Source: Myxococcus dinghuensis
Lineage (GTDB): Bacteria > Myxococcota > Myxococcia > Myxococcales > Myxococcaceae
Reading direction: 5' to 3'
NCBI RefSeq assembly: GCF_024198235.1
Contig: NZ_JAKCFB010000005.1
Span: 186,001 to 250,000, forward strand
DNA length: 64,000 nucleotides
The notes below the pieces were generated by a model, which did no database searches, was not told where the DNA came from, and saw nothing but the letters and a program-made list of their open reading frames with translations. This document shows, piece by piece, positions 26,391-36,238 of the stretch; the first letter of the stretch is position 1, and each line of letters opens with the position of its first letter. A program made the translations under genes and the position numbers.

Positions 26391-27497
26391 TCAGACGCGC
26401 ATCGGCATCACGACCGCGGTGAAGGTGCGGTCCCCCGGCGCGTGCAGCACGCCCGGGCTGTGCTCGTCACCCAGCTCGAAGCTCACCTCGTCCGTGTCCG
26501 TCACCGCGAGCACGTCCGTGAGGTAGCGCGCGTTGAAGCCCACGGTGATGTCGTTGCCCCGGTAGGCCAGCTCCACCACGTCGCGCGCCTCGCCCAGGTC
26601 CGGGTTGCTCGCGGTGATGACCAGCTTGTTCTCCTCCAGGCCGATGCGGACCGCGTTGCTCTTGTCCGCCGACAGCAGCGCGATGCGCTTGAGGCCCTCC
26701 AGGAAGCGCACCTTCGGCACCAGGACGACCTTCTCGCCCTCCTTGGGGATGACGCGCTGGTACTCCGGGAACTGCCCGTCGATGAGCCGCATCACCATGG
26801 TGAGGCCCGGCTTCTTGAAGAGCGCGGAGTTCTCCGCGAAGCCCAGGTGGCACTCCGCGTCCGGCGCCTCGTCCAACAGGCGCTTGAGCTCCATCAGGCC
26901 CTTGCGCGGGATGATGACGCCGCTCTTGAGCTTGAAGTCCCCCGGCAGCTCGCGCTCCACCAGCGACAGGCGGTGGCCATCCGTGGCCACCATCCGGACC
27001 TTGCCCGTGGATTGCGGCTCGAAGAAGACGCCGTTGAGGATGTAGCGGGTCTCGTCGCTGGAGATGGCGAACTGGGTCTTCTTGATCATCTCCAGCAGCG
27101 TGTTGCCCCCCACCTGCACCAACGGAGCGTTCTCCTCCTTGGGCAGCTTGGGGTACTCCTCCGCCGCCATGCCGACGATCTTGAAGTGCGCCGAGCCGCT
27201 GGCGATGTCCACGTAGTTGTTCGCCAGCTTCTTCAGCGTCACCTGCGCGTCCGGCAGGTTCTGCACGATGTCGAAGACGTACTTGGCGCTCAGCGTGACG
27301 GCGCCCGTCTTGATGACCTCGGCGGGGTGCTCGGACACGATGCCGATGTCCAGGTCGAACGCGGTGACCGTGATGCCGCTCTTGGTCGCGTTGACGAGCA
27401 CGTTCGCGAGGATGGGCATCGTCGTCTTGCGCTCCACGATGCCCTGGGCGCGGTAGAGGGCCTTCTTCAGCTCGTCGGCGGCGATGCGGAATTCCAT
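26391..27497 (-). CDS. dnaN: DNA polymerase III beta subunit (sliding clamp)
   Basis: A 368-residue ring-forming processivity factor that tethers the replicative polymerase. Three clamp domains are visible: MEFRIAADELKKALYRAQGIVE, NTLLEMIKKTQFAISSDETRYILNGVFFE and FPEYQRVIPKEGEKVVL. The C-terminus HSPGVLHAPGDRTFTAVVMPMRV matches the peptide-binding pocket strand. The start at 27497 has AAGGAC 8-13 nt upstream. dnaA is not adjacent, and the region 27498-27761 upstream shows no clear DnaA boxes. Confidence 0.97.
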   Translation of the reverse strand: MEFRIAADELKKALYRAQGIVERKTTMPILANVLVNATKSGITVTAFDLDIGIVSEHPAEVIKTGAVTLSAKYVFDIVQNLPDAQVTLKKLANNYVDIASGSAHFKIVGMAAEEYPKLPKEENAPLVQVGGNTLLEMIKKTQFAISSDETRYILNGVFFEPQSTGKVRMVATDGHRLSLVERELPGDFKLKSGVIIPRKGLMELKRLLDEAPDAECHLGFAENSALFKKPGLTMVMRLIDGQFPEYQRVIPKEGEKVVLVPKVRFLEGLKRIALLSADKSNAVRIGLEENKLVITASNPDLGEARDVVELAYRGNDITVGFNARYLTDVLAVTDTDEVSFELGDEHSPGVLHAPGDRTFTAVVMPMRV

Positions 27498-27761
27498 CGA
27501 GGGCGTCCTTAAAGGGTCCGGCCCCGAGAGGCCGATCAGGGGGCCGATGTAGCCCGTGACATGGGGAGCGTCAACGACGCCAGAACGCCGTCTTCAGGCC
27601 CACTTCATGAACCAACACCGAGGATTCCCACTCCCCGTGTACCTGTCTGGGCGTTCAGGTGCGCTTCCATGGATGACCGCCGGTCAGGGAGGCGAGTCGG
27701 ACTGGCCCTTGGCCTCCGGGCGATGGACACTGAGGGCCTCCCCGACTTTCCGGAGCCTTCC

Positions 27762-28265
27762 ATGAACGTCCGTCCGCTGCTGCTCGCCGCGCTCGCGCTC
27801 GGCTTCGCCGCTGGGTGCAGCAAGCCCTCCGCGTCCTCGTCCTCGCTGCCCTCGTCGGAGCCAGGCACCGCCAACCAGGCGGAGCAGCCTCCGTCCGCCG
27901 AGGTGGGCGCCCCGAGCCAGGACCAGAGCGGCACGCCGTCCCAGCCCGTCACGCCGCCGTCCAACGCGGGCGAGCCCAAGGCGGGCGAGAGCGCCGTCTA
28001 CATCGTGCGCGACAGCGGCGTGCGCTGCTTCGCGCCGCCCTGCCCCACCTACAACGCGGTCCTGGCGGACAAGCCGGAGATGGACGCCATCCCCATCCAC
28101 GAGCTGGACCTGCAGGCGGTGACGAAGGGCTCGGACTCCGCGCTGGAGTCGCTCATGCAGCGCACGCGCGGCGGCGGGCTGAAGGTGCGGGGCACCCTGG
28201 AGACGCGCCCCAAGGCCGGCCCCGCGGGCGACGCCACGGTGCTGCGCGCCACCGCGGTGGACTGA
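27762..28265 (+). CDS. Putative lipoprotein with Cys-containing domain
   Basis: A 167-residue protein. The signal peptide ends in a lipobox (LGFAAGC), followed by a Ser/Pro/Gln-rich linker to about residue 75. A short domain then begins VYIVRDSGVRCFAPPCPTYNAVL and continues IPIHELDL. That pattern resembles DUF6748-type domains, but the resemblance is by eye. It is divergent from dnaN and converges on the outer-membrane protein gene, with 4 nt between stops. Confidence 0.75.
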   Translation: MNVRPLLLAALALGFAAGCSKPSASSSSLPSSEPGTANQAEQPPSAEVGAPSQDQSGTPSQPVTPPSNAGEPKAGESAVYIVRDSGVRCFAPPCPTYNAVLADKPEMDAIPIHELDLQAVTKGSDSALESLMQRTRGGGLKVRGTLETRPKAGPAGDATVLRATAVD

Positions 28266-28269
28266 CGCC

Positions 28270-28890
28270 TCAGAAGTGCAGGCCGACCTGGAGGCCGGGC
28301 CAGTGCTGCAGGCGCTGGTCCGCCTTGGGGCGGCTCTCGCTGACGGACATGCGCGTCACCGTCGCGAAGTCCGGCTGGCCCCACACGAACCACAGGTTGT
28401 AGGTGGGCCCCGCGAACACGGCCAGCCGGGGGAGGATCTGGAACCCCACCATCACCCGGGCCTGGCCGAGCACGTTGCCGCCGTCGCCCTCCAGCGGCTT
28501 CTGCACCGGCTGCACCGCGCCGCCGGTGACGTCCAGGTCCACCCAGAAGCGGTGCGACACGACGATGTGCCCGCCCAGCCCCAGGCCGAAGCTGAAGCGC
28601 GCGTCGTCGTGGCCGCCGGGCTCCAGCCCCGCGAGCAGCGTCAGGTAGAAGGGCCCGCCGCCCACCTTGACCGCGAGGTTGGCCAGCTGGATGTCGCTCG
28701 CCCACATCTCCATGTGGACGTTGCCCTTGCGCAGCCCGTACTGCTCGGGCGGCGGGTCCGTCTCACCCGCCTGTTGCGCGAGGGCGACAGTGCCCTCCTC
28801 CAGCGGCGCGAGGGGGCGCACCGCCCGGACTCCGGCGGTCGCCGCCCCGGCCCACAACGACAGTGCGAGAAGGGCGCAGGGTTTCATCAC
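28270..28890 (-). CDS. Putative outer-membrane beta-barrel protein of the ECF operon
   Basis: A 206-residue protein with a signal peptide (MMKPCALLALSLWAGAATA) and alternating amphipathic strands such as FYLTLLAGLEPGGHDDARFSFG and RLAVFAGPTYNLWFVWG. It ends in an aromatic residue (GLQVGLHF), as outer-membrane barrels do. Its ATG overlaps the anti-sigma stop (ATGA), making it the third gene of a translationally coupled sigma/anti-sigma operon. It may be the envelope component sensed or maintained by that system. Confidence 0.75.
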   Translation of the reverse strand: MMKPCALLALSLWAGAATAGVRAVRPLAPLEEGTVALAQQAGETDPPPEQYGLRKGNVHMEMWASDIQLANLAVKVGGGPFYLTLLAGLEPGGHDDARFSFGLGLGGHIVVSHRFWVDLDVTGGAVQPVQKPLEGDGGNVLGQARVMVGFQILPRLAVFAGPTYNLWFVWGQPDFATVTRMSVSESRPKADQRLQHWPGLQVGLHF

Positions 28891-29702
28891 CTCTGCTTTT
28901 CCAGCGTGAAGGACACCTGCGTCAAGTCCTCGGCCAACGAGAGGGACCCGGTGTGCGCGTCCGCCGACGCCGCCAGCGTCCGCGCCGCCGCCAGGACCGG
29001 CTCCAGGGCGAAGGGGTGTTCGGCCGTGACGAGGAAGAAGCGCTCGAAGCGCGGTGCGTCGTCCAGCTCGTAGGAGCCCCCCACGCGCTGTGTGCCCGAG
29101 GGCGACAGCGCCGCCGCCTGCGTCATGCCCTCCTCCGGGACGTGGAGGGTGACGGCGCCCCGGCCGTCCACCGACACGATGACGCCGTGGGTGCGTCCGG
29201 CCGCGATGTAGGAGAGCTGGACCCGGTCACCGGCGGCGACCGGGCTGCCGTCGGCGAGCGCCTCGCCGCCCTGGCCCCGCTGCCGGTGGACCTCCAGCCG
29301 GGGCAGGAGGCCCTTGGAGCGGGTGGGCTCGAAGTCCCCCGCCACCGGGCCACCCACGCCCTCGCCGGTCGTCGTCTCCGCCGGGGGGCGCGCCAGCACG
29401 AACAGGGCGACGGTGGCGAGCACGGGCACCAGCCCCCAGGCGGGCCTCACCCAGGCGGGGCGCGCGGGGGCCCGGGCGGGGGGGCGGCGAAACCGGGCCT
29501 CCACCTCGCGGGCCACGCGCTCCGGGGGCAGCCGCTCCAGCGTGGCGCGGCCGTCCGCCTCCAGCGCGGCGAGCCGCTCCGGGCCTCCGGGCTCCTGCGC
29601 CAGGCGCTCGCGCGCGGCGGCGAGCTCCTCCGGGGGCAGCTCTCCCAGGGCGATGCGCTCCAGCATCCAGTCGGGCGTGCGGCGGGGGGATTGGGAATTC
29701 AT
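28887..29702 (-). CDS. Membrane-anchored anti-sigma factor with DUF4384-like domain
   Basis: A 271-residue protein. Residues 1-90 are cytoplasmic and helical (DWMLERIALGELPPEELAAARERLA), as in anti-sigma domains. One TM segment is at about 93-108 (GLVPVLATVALFVLA). The extracytoplasmic part has VQLSYIAAGRTHGVIVSVDG and VTLHVPEEG, resembling DUF4384-type beta domains. It overlaps the sigma gene start-to-stop (ATGA) and so is the likely antagonist of that sigma factor. Confidence 0.82.
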   Translation of the reverse strand: MNSQSPRRTPDWMLERIALGELPPEELAAARERLAQEPGGPERLAALEADGRATLERLPPERVAREVEARFRRPPARAPARPAWVRPAWGLVPVLATVALFVLARPPAETTTGEGVGGPVAGDFEPTRSKGLLPRLEVHRQRGQGGEALADGSPVAAGDRVQLSYIAAGRTHGVIVSVDGRGAVTLHVPEEGMTQAAALSPSGTQRVGGSYELDDAPRFERFFLVTAEHPFALEPVLAAARTLAASADAHTGSLSLAEDLTQVSFTLEKQR

Positions 29703-30193
29703 GCGGCCTCCAGCTCCAGCTCCTGCAGCGCCGAGGTGAGCGCCCGCAGGCGCTTGCGCACACCGGACACGGACAGCCCCACCTCACGGGCCGTCTCCTC
29801 CAGCGTCATCCCGTCCACCAGGTGGAGCACGGCGATGTCGCGGCTGGACGCGGGCACCCGGCCGAACAACCGGTCCAGGAGGCCCCGCGCCGCGGTGCGC
29901 GACTCGGTGTCGTCCGCGGCGGCGATCTGGAGCACCATCTCGTCCTCCCGGTCCTCCGGCCGGCGCCGGGCGCCGCGCAGCCGGTTGAGACACACCGTGG
30001 TCGCGATGCGGTGCAGCAGGCTCGAGGGGGCGGAGTCCTTCAGCGCCCCCTGGTAGCGCAGCAACTGCACGAACACGTCGTGCATGGCATCCACGGCCTT
30101 CTCCTCGTCGCGCAGCAGGAAGCGGCAGCGCCGGAGCACCTGGGGGCCGTAGCGGCGGTAGTAGGCCTCCACATCGATAGACACCGGCGTCAC
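29699..30193 (-). CDS. ECF-type RNA polymerase sigma factor
   Basis: A 164-residue sigma-70 family factor. Region 2 is YYRRYGPQVLRRCRFLLRDE followed by AVDAMHDVFVQLLRY. Region 4 is ASSRDIAVLHLVDGMTLEETAREVGLSVSGVRKRLRAL, a clear HTH. The track start is a GTG at 30193; GTG codons at 30184 or 30172 may be used instead, since GGGAGG lies only one base before the first. It is the first gene of the sigma, anti-sigma and barrel operon and is probably autoregulated. Confidence 0.92.
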   Translation of the reverse strand: MTPVSIDVEAYYRRYGPQVLRRCRFLLRDEEKAVDAMHDVFVQLLRYQGALKDSAPSSLLHRIATTVCLNRLRGARRRPEDREDEMVLQIAAADDTESRTAARGLLDRLFGRVPASSRDIAVLHLVDGMTLEETAREVGLSVSGVRKRLRALTSALQELELEAA

Positions 30194-30365
30194 GCCTCCC
30201 TCGTTCCGGCGAAGGGAACACCGGCGCGCGGAAAATCTGTCACCGCCGGCCTTCGCCCGTCGTGCCTACCCCGTTTCCCGCCCTCCGCGAAACCCCGGGC
30301 CCCCATGTCCGCTCCCTCGCCCGTCGTTGAGTCCGGGGGCGCCATTCCCTACTGTGCACGGCCTC

Positions 30366-30722
30366 ATGAGAGCCCTGATGTGTTGCCTGGTGTGTGTCGT
30401 CGTCGCGTGCTCCAAGCCCTCGGAACCCGCCCGGCCCCCCGCCGCGGACAAGCCGGCCGAGCCCGCCAACATCTGCGGCACCATCGCGGAGCGCTACGGC
30501 GAGTTCCGCAGCGCGGTGAAGACCACCTGCGAGAAGGACGCGGACTGCGGCTGTCACCTGGTGCTCACGCTCGAGAAGACGCTGGCGGTGGCGGACCGCG
30601 CGTCGGCCGCGAAGCTGCAGGCCATGAGCATGGCGTACCGCAAGGCGCACTGCCCCACCACGCCCCCGGCATCCACCCAGCCCGAGTGCGTGGCGCGCTG
30701 TGAAGCGGGCCAGTGCCGCTGA
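30366..30722 (+). CDS. Small Cys-rich lipoprotein
   Basis: A 118-residue protein with a hydrophobic N-terminus and lipobox (CVVVAC). The mature part holds paired Cys residues (ICGTIAERY, TTCEKDADCGCHLVL, AHCPTTP, ECVARCEAGQC), likely disulfide-bonded in the periplasm or on the surface. I recognise no family. It starts at ATG 30366; ATG 30378 is an alternative. Confidence 0.72.
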   Translation: MRALMCCLVCVVVACSKPSEPARPPAADKPAEPANICGTIAERYGEFRSAVKTTCEKDADCGCHLVLTLEKTLAVADRASAAKLQAMSMAYRKAHCPTTPPASTQPECVARCEAGQCR

Positions 30723-30764
30723 CGGCCGCGCGCTGCAATTTCTACAGGGCAGCCGACGCCACGA

Positions 30765-30824
30765 CCGCTCGCAATCCCGAGCGGGGAGTGTCAGGTTGCA
30801 GATGAAAACAGCCAGGCTCGGCTG
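30765..30824 (+). promoter_or_regulatory. Two hairpins in the leader of the B12-binding protein gene
   Basis: CCGCTCG (30765-30771) / CGAGCGG (30778-30784) and CAGCC (30809-30813) / GGCTG (30820-30824) precede the GTG at 30830. The first could end the upstream lipoprotein transcript. Either could be an operator or leader structure. It does not match a cobalamin riboswitch by eye. Confidence 0.35.
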
Positions 30825-30829
30825 TAACG

Positions 30830-31543
30830 GTGGAGGACCCCGTCACTACTTTCCGGTACTCGACGTCCCCCTCCGAGCCCGTGATTCCCGAGACCGAAAA
30901 CACCCTGCCCCACCTCCGGGCCCGGTACCTCGCCGCGCAACTCGCCGGCAACCGGACGGAAGCCCTCCGCCTGCTGGTGGATGACGGCCTGCTCAGCGGC
31001 GTCCCGCTCCAGGTGTTGCACCTGGAGGTCATCCAACCGGCCCAATACGAGATTGGCCGGCTGTGGCAGGAGAACATCATCTCCGTGGCGCAGGAGCACC
31101 AGGCCACCGCCATCGCCCAGCTCGCGCTGGCGCACCTGTACCGCCACCTGCCGCGCGACCCGCCCAACGGCAAGGTCGTCCTGGTGTCGTGCGTGGAGGG
31201 CGAGCTGCACGAGGTGGGCGCCCGCATGGCGAGCGACTTCCTGGAGATGGCGGGCTTCGACGTGCGCTTCCTGGGCGCCAACGTCCCGCACGAGCACCTG
31301 GGGCGGATGCTCCGCGACGTGCGCCCGGACCTGCTGGCCCTGTCCGTGACGATGTCGTACCACCTGCCCGCGCTGCGCCGCGCCGTGGAGCACGCCCGCG
31401 CGGTGGCGCCCGGGCTGCCCATCGCCGTGGGTGGGCTGGCCTTCCGCTGGGCGCCGGGACTGGAGGACTCGCTGGACGTGAGCTTCCACGGCAAGGACGC
31501 CCGAGAGCTGGTCGCGGCCGCGTGCCGCACCCTGGGAGTTTGA
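30830..31543 (+). CDS. Stand-alone CarH-type adenosylcobalamin-binding protein (possible photoreceptor)
   Basis: A 237-residue cytoplasmic protein without the MerR HTH found in CarH/LitR. Residues about 25-105 form the four-helix cap. Trp79 and Glu89-His90 make the W-x9-EH motif that in CarH packs on the 5'-deoxyadenosyl group and senses light. Residues 115-235 form the Rossmann B12 domain: the cobalt-ligand motif is E125-x-H127-x-x-G130, then LSVTMSYH (about 171-178) and VGGLAF (about 200-205). The residue after Trp79 is Gln80, where Thermus CarH has the His that replaces the second ligand after photolysis. The start is GTG. It is the first gene of a compact operon with two hybrid kinases. 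Confidence 0.85.
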   Translation: MEDPVTTFRYSTSPSEPVIPETENTLPHLRARYLAAQLAGNRTEALRLLVDDGLLSGVPLQVLHLEVIQPAQYEIGRLWQENIISVAQEHQATAIAQLALAHLYRHLPRDPPNGKVVLVSCVEGELHEVGARMASDFLEMAGFDVRFLGANVPHEHLGRMLRDVRPDLLALSVTMSYHLPALRRAVEHARAVAPGLPIAVGGLAFRWAPGLEDSLDVSFHGKDARELVAAACRTLGV

Positions 31544-31551
31544 GGACGCAC

Positions 31552-32256
31552 ATGGAGACACCCGCCCACCAGGTGGACGCCCGCGCCGACGCGCTCGCCC
31601 GGGCCTCGATGGAGGCGATGTATCAGGACCCCTTCTGGGAGGCCCGCTACGGCGCCGAGCGTGCCCGCCGCTTCGGTGACGAGGACGCGCGCTTCCATGT
31701 GCGCTACCTCGTCCAGTCGCTGGAGGAGCACCAGCCGTCCGTGATGGAGGGATATGCGCGATGGCTGCGCACCTTGCTCGTCTCGCGGGGCATGTGCACC
31801 CTCCACCTCGACACGAACTTCGCCGGGCTGGCCTCCGCGCTGGAGGCCGAGGGGTGGGGGCCCGACACCGAACCACAGGCCCACGTGCGCGCCGCCCGGG
31901 AAGCCTTGCGCTACCCGGAGGGGCCCGCCCGACGCCTGCAGGACGCGGCGCGCGCGCTGGCCCAGGCCACCACCGCGCGGCTGGCGCTCTACCTCACGCC
32001 GGAGGACAAGCCCCGCCTGGAGGACGAATTGCGATTGCAGCTCTCATACCTCGCCGACGCGCTCGCCGAGCAGAAGCCGGAGCTCATGGCGGACCACGTG
32101 CGCTGGTACGTGGGCTTCTGGCCGCGCCGGGGCTTCGGGCTGCTCGCGTTCCCGTCCGTCCTCGGAATGTTGAAGGTGTCGCTCGGCGTTGGCCACCCGG
32201 AGGCGCGCGCCCTGCTCGCCACGGCCGGGGTCTCCTGGGAGGAGACGCGTTCATGA
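31552..32256 (+). CDS. Internally duplicated helical protein of the B12-kinase operon
   Basis: A 234-residue soluble protein of no family I know. Residues about 41-101 and 155-215 align as a repeat: YL-x3-L-x-E-x2-P-x2-M, then RW about six residues on, then RG-x3-L-x5-F/V and a helix. Example segments are RYLVQSLEEHQPSVMEGYARW and SYLADALAEQKPELMADHVRW. It lies 8 nt after the B12 protein and overlaps the first kinase by 4 nt (ATGA). The position suggests a transmitter or sensor component between the B12 protein and the kinases. Confidence 0.78.
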   Translation: METPAHQVDARADALARASMEAMYQDPFWEARYGAERARRFGDEDARFHVRYLVQSLEEHQPSVMEGYARWLRTLLVSRGMCTLHLDTNFAGLASALEAEGWGPDTEPQAHVRAAREALRYPEGPARRLQDAARALAQATTARLALYLTPEDKPRLEDELRLQLSYLADALAEQKPELMADHVRWYVGFWPRRGFGLLAFPSVLGMLKVSLGVGHPEARALLATAGVSWEETRS

Positions 32257-34293
32257 GCCCGCCTTCGTCCGTGGACCCGCGGCTGTTCGACGACCTGAGC
32301 CGCGAGGTGTCGCTCCTCTGCGACGCGGCCGGGGTGCTCACGTGGATGGACGCGCGCGCCCGCGCCCTCCTCGGGGAGAAGGTGGGCAGCCCCCTGCGCG
32401 CGCTGGCCGCGCTGGGCACCGAGGAGAAGGTGGACCGGCTCCTGGTGCAGGCCCGCGACGAGCGGGTCCGGGGCTGGGAGCTCATCCTGTGCCGCGGCGA
32501 GGTCCCCACCACCTTCGCCTTCCACGCGCGGCCCGCGGAGGGCCACGGCGTGCTGCTGGTGGGCAGCCTGGTGCCGGAGGACTACGGCGCCGCGCTCACG
32601 CAGGTGACGAGCACGCTGAGCGAGCTGGCCACGCTGCACCGCGAGGCGGAGGGGCAGCGGCGCGAGCTCAAGCGCCGCGCGGACGAGCTCACGCGGCTCA
32701 ACCACGAGCTGGAGGAGTCCAACCGCGGCATGCGCAGCCTGCACGCCGCCCTGGACGAGAAGGCGGAGGGGCTGCACCGCGCAGCCGAAATCAAGAGCCG
32801 CGTGGTGGCCAACGTCAGCCACGAGTTCCGCACCCCGCTGCACTCCATCCTCGGCCTGTCCAAGGTGCTGCTCAACCCCATCAACGGGCCGCTGCAGCCG
32901 GAGCAGGAGAAGCAGGTCCAGTTCATCCGCAACTCCGCTGAGGCGCTCTTCGAGCTGGTGAACGACCTGCTGGATTTGTCCAAGGTGGAGTCGGGCAAGG
33001 CCACGCTGCGCCACAGCCGCTTCGTGGCGCACGACCTGCTCAGCGCGCTGCGCGGCATGATGCGCCCGTTGATGCCGCCGGAGCGGTCGGTGGAGCTGCG
33101 CGTCGTCGAGCCCCCGGAGCCGCTGGAGCTGGAGACGGACGAGACGCGGCTGAGCCAGGTGCTGCGCAACCTGGTCTCCAACGGCATGAAGTTCACGGAG
33201 TCCGGCAGCGTCACGGTGGGCGTGGCGCCGGGCCCGCGCGACACGGTGGTGTTCACCGTGAAGGACACGGGCATCGGCATCGCGCCGGAGGACCACGAGC
33301 GCGTGTTCGAGGAGTTCACCCAGCTGGACGGCCCGCTGCAGCGCAAGGTGAAGGGCACGGGCCTGGGCCTGCCGCTGGCGCGCCGGCTGACGGAGCTGCT
33401 CGGCGGCACGCTGACGCTCCAGAGCGCGCGCGGCGAGGGCGCCACCTTCACCGTCACCCTCCCCCGCGTCCACGCGGAGGTGTCGGAGATGACGGGCATG
33501 ACGGAGCGCAGCCAGCACCTGGACCCGGGGCGCGCGCCGGTGCTGGTGCTGGAGGACGACCGGCAGACGCTCTTCCTCTACGAGAAGTACCTGGCCCGCT
33601 CGGGCTTCCAGGTGCTGCCGGTGCGCAGCACGGACGAGGCGCGCCGCGTGCTCCAGCGCGTGCGCCCCGCGGCCATGGTGCTGGACGTCATGCTGGAGGG
33701 TGAGACGAGCTGGAGCTTCCTGGCGGAGATGAAGAACGGGGAGTCCACGCGGGACATCCCCATCCTCGTCGTCACGGTGACGGACCGCGAGCAGAAGGCG
33801 CGCGCGCTCGGGGCGGACGAGTTCTGGCTCAAGCCGGTGGACGAGTCGCGGCTGCTCAAGAAGCTCCAGGAGCTGGCGCGCAGCGGTCCGGTGGAGCGCA
33901 TCCTCATCATCGACGACGACGACGTGCACCGCTACCTGCTCAAGCAGCTGCTCAAGGACCTGCCCTACGCGCTGCTGGAGGCGGCGGGGGGCCTCGAGGG
34001 CCTCGCCCTGGCGCGCGAGCAGTCACCGCAGCTCATCTTCCTGGACTTCGTGCTCCCGGACATCACCGCGTTCGACGTGCTGGACGACCTCAAGGGCGAC
34101 CCGCGCACGCGCGACATCCCGGTCATCCTCCACACCTCCCACGAGCTGGCGGAGGACGAGCGGGCGCGGCTCGCCAACGAGACGGCCTCCATCCTCTCCA
34201 AGCACACGCTGAGCCGCGAGGTGGCCATCAGCCGCATCCGCGACGCCCTGGCCAAGGCGGGCCTGGGCGCCTACCCATCCCAGGAGGCTCGCC

Positions 34294-34301
<8 letters not shown>
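32253..34301 (+). CDS. Hybrid histidine kinase with two C-terminal receiver domains
   Basis: A 682-residue soluble hybrid kinase. The order is a PAS-like N-terminal domain (about 10-110, VSLLCDAAGVLTWMDARARALLG), a coiled coil (about 118-180), HisKA (NVSHEFRTPLHSILG), HATPase_c (NLVSNGMKFTESG, VKDTGIGIAPED, GTGLGLPLARRL), REC1 (VLVLEDD; phospho-Asp in AMVLDVMLEG; KPVD) and REC2 (ILIIDDDD; LIFLDFVLPD; LSKHTLS). The start ATG overlaps the previous stop. Two receivers suggest a multistep relay. Confidence 0.93.
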
Positions 34302-35820
<1,519 letters not shown>

Positions 35821-35840
35821 GGCAATGCCTGTCGGGGCGC

Positions 35841-35885
35841 GGGCCGGCGCCCGGGGCGTTGGGCGACGCGCGTCAGCGCCGGCCC
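35841..35885. terminator. Bidirectional hairpin between convergent kinase operon and XRE gene
   Basis: A perfect 10-bp inverted repeat, GGGCCGGCGC (35841-35850) and GCGCCGGCCC (35876-35885), with a 25-nt loop. It overlaps the XRE stop codon and lies 20 nt after the kinase stop, so it can serve both strands. Confidence 0.45.
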
Positions 35886-36238
35886 AGGGCGTTGGCCACC
35901 AGCCCCAGCAACTTCACGTGCGAGCCTTCCAACTGGCGCACGGTGCGCAACAGACGCCGGACCTCCGGCCGCTCCGCGGGCGCCACGGGCGCGTCGCTCG
36001 CGCGCGTGGGCGCCGGTCCCTGCGCCGCGAGCCCCAGCAGCTCGTCCGCCGAGACGTGGAGCTCGTGACACAGCTTCAGCAGCGTCTGCACGCTGGGAAG
36101 CATGCCCCCGCGCTCGAGCCGCCCGTAGACTTCGGTGGCCACGTCGATGCGCTCGGCCACGTCCGCCTGGGTGAGCTCCAGCCGGCTGCGCGCGGCTCTC
36201 GCCGCTGCTCCGATGGTGGTTGCCAGTTTCTTGTCCAT
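35873..36238 (-). CDS. XRE-family helix-turn-helix regulator
   Basis: A 121-residue DNA-binding protein. The XRE domain occupies residues about 5-65 (ARSRLELTQADVAERIDVATEVYGRLERGG, then LPSVQTLLKLCHELHVSADELLG). An Ala/Pro linker and a short C-terminal helix (VRRLLRTVRQLEGSHVKLLGLV) follow, perhaps for dimerisation. The target is unknown. It is transcribed toward the B12-kinase operon and away from the chemoreceptor. Confidence 0.9.
   Translation of the reverse strand: MDKKLATTIGAAARAARSRLELTQADVAERIDVATEVYGRLERGGMLPSVQTLLKLCHELHVSADELLGLAAQGPAPTRASDAPVAPAERPEVRRLLRTVRQLEGSHVKLLGLVANALGRR

Noticed and set aside
27498..27761. Possible oriC upstream of dnaN
   Set aside because: No clusters of TTATCCACA-like boxes and no AT-rich unwinding segment are visible; dnaA is absent.
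30723..30829. Cobalamin riboswitch before the B12-binding protein
   Set aside because: Two short hairpins occur, but no B12-box consensus is found and the leader is too short for the class.
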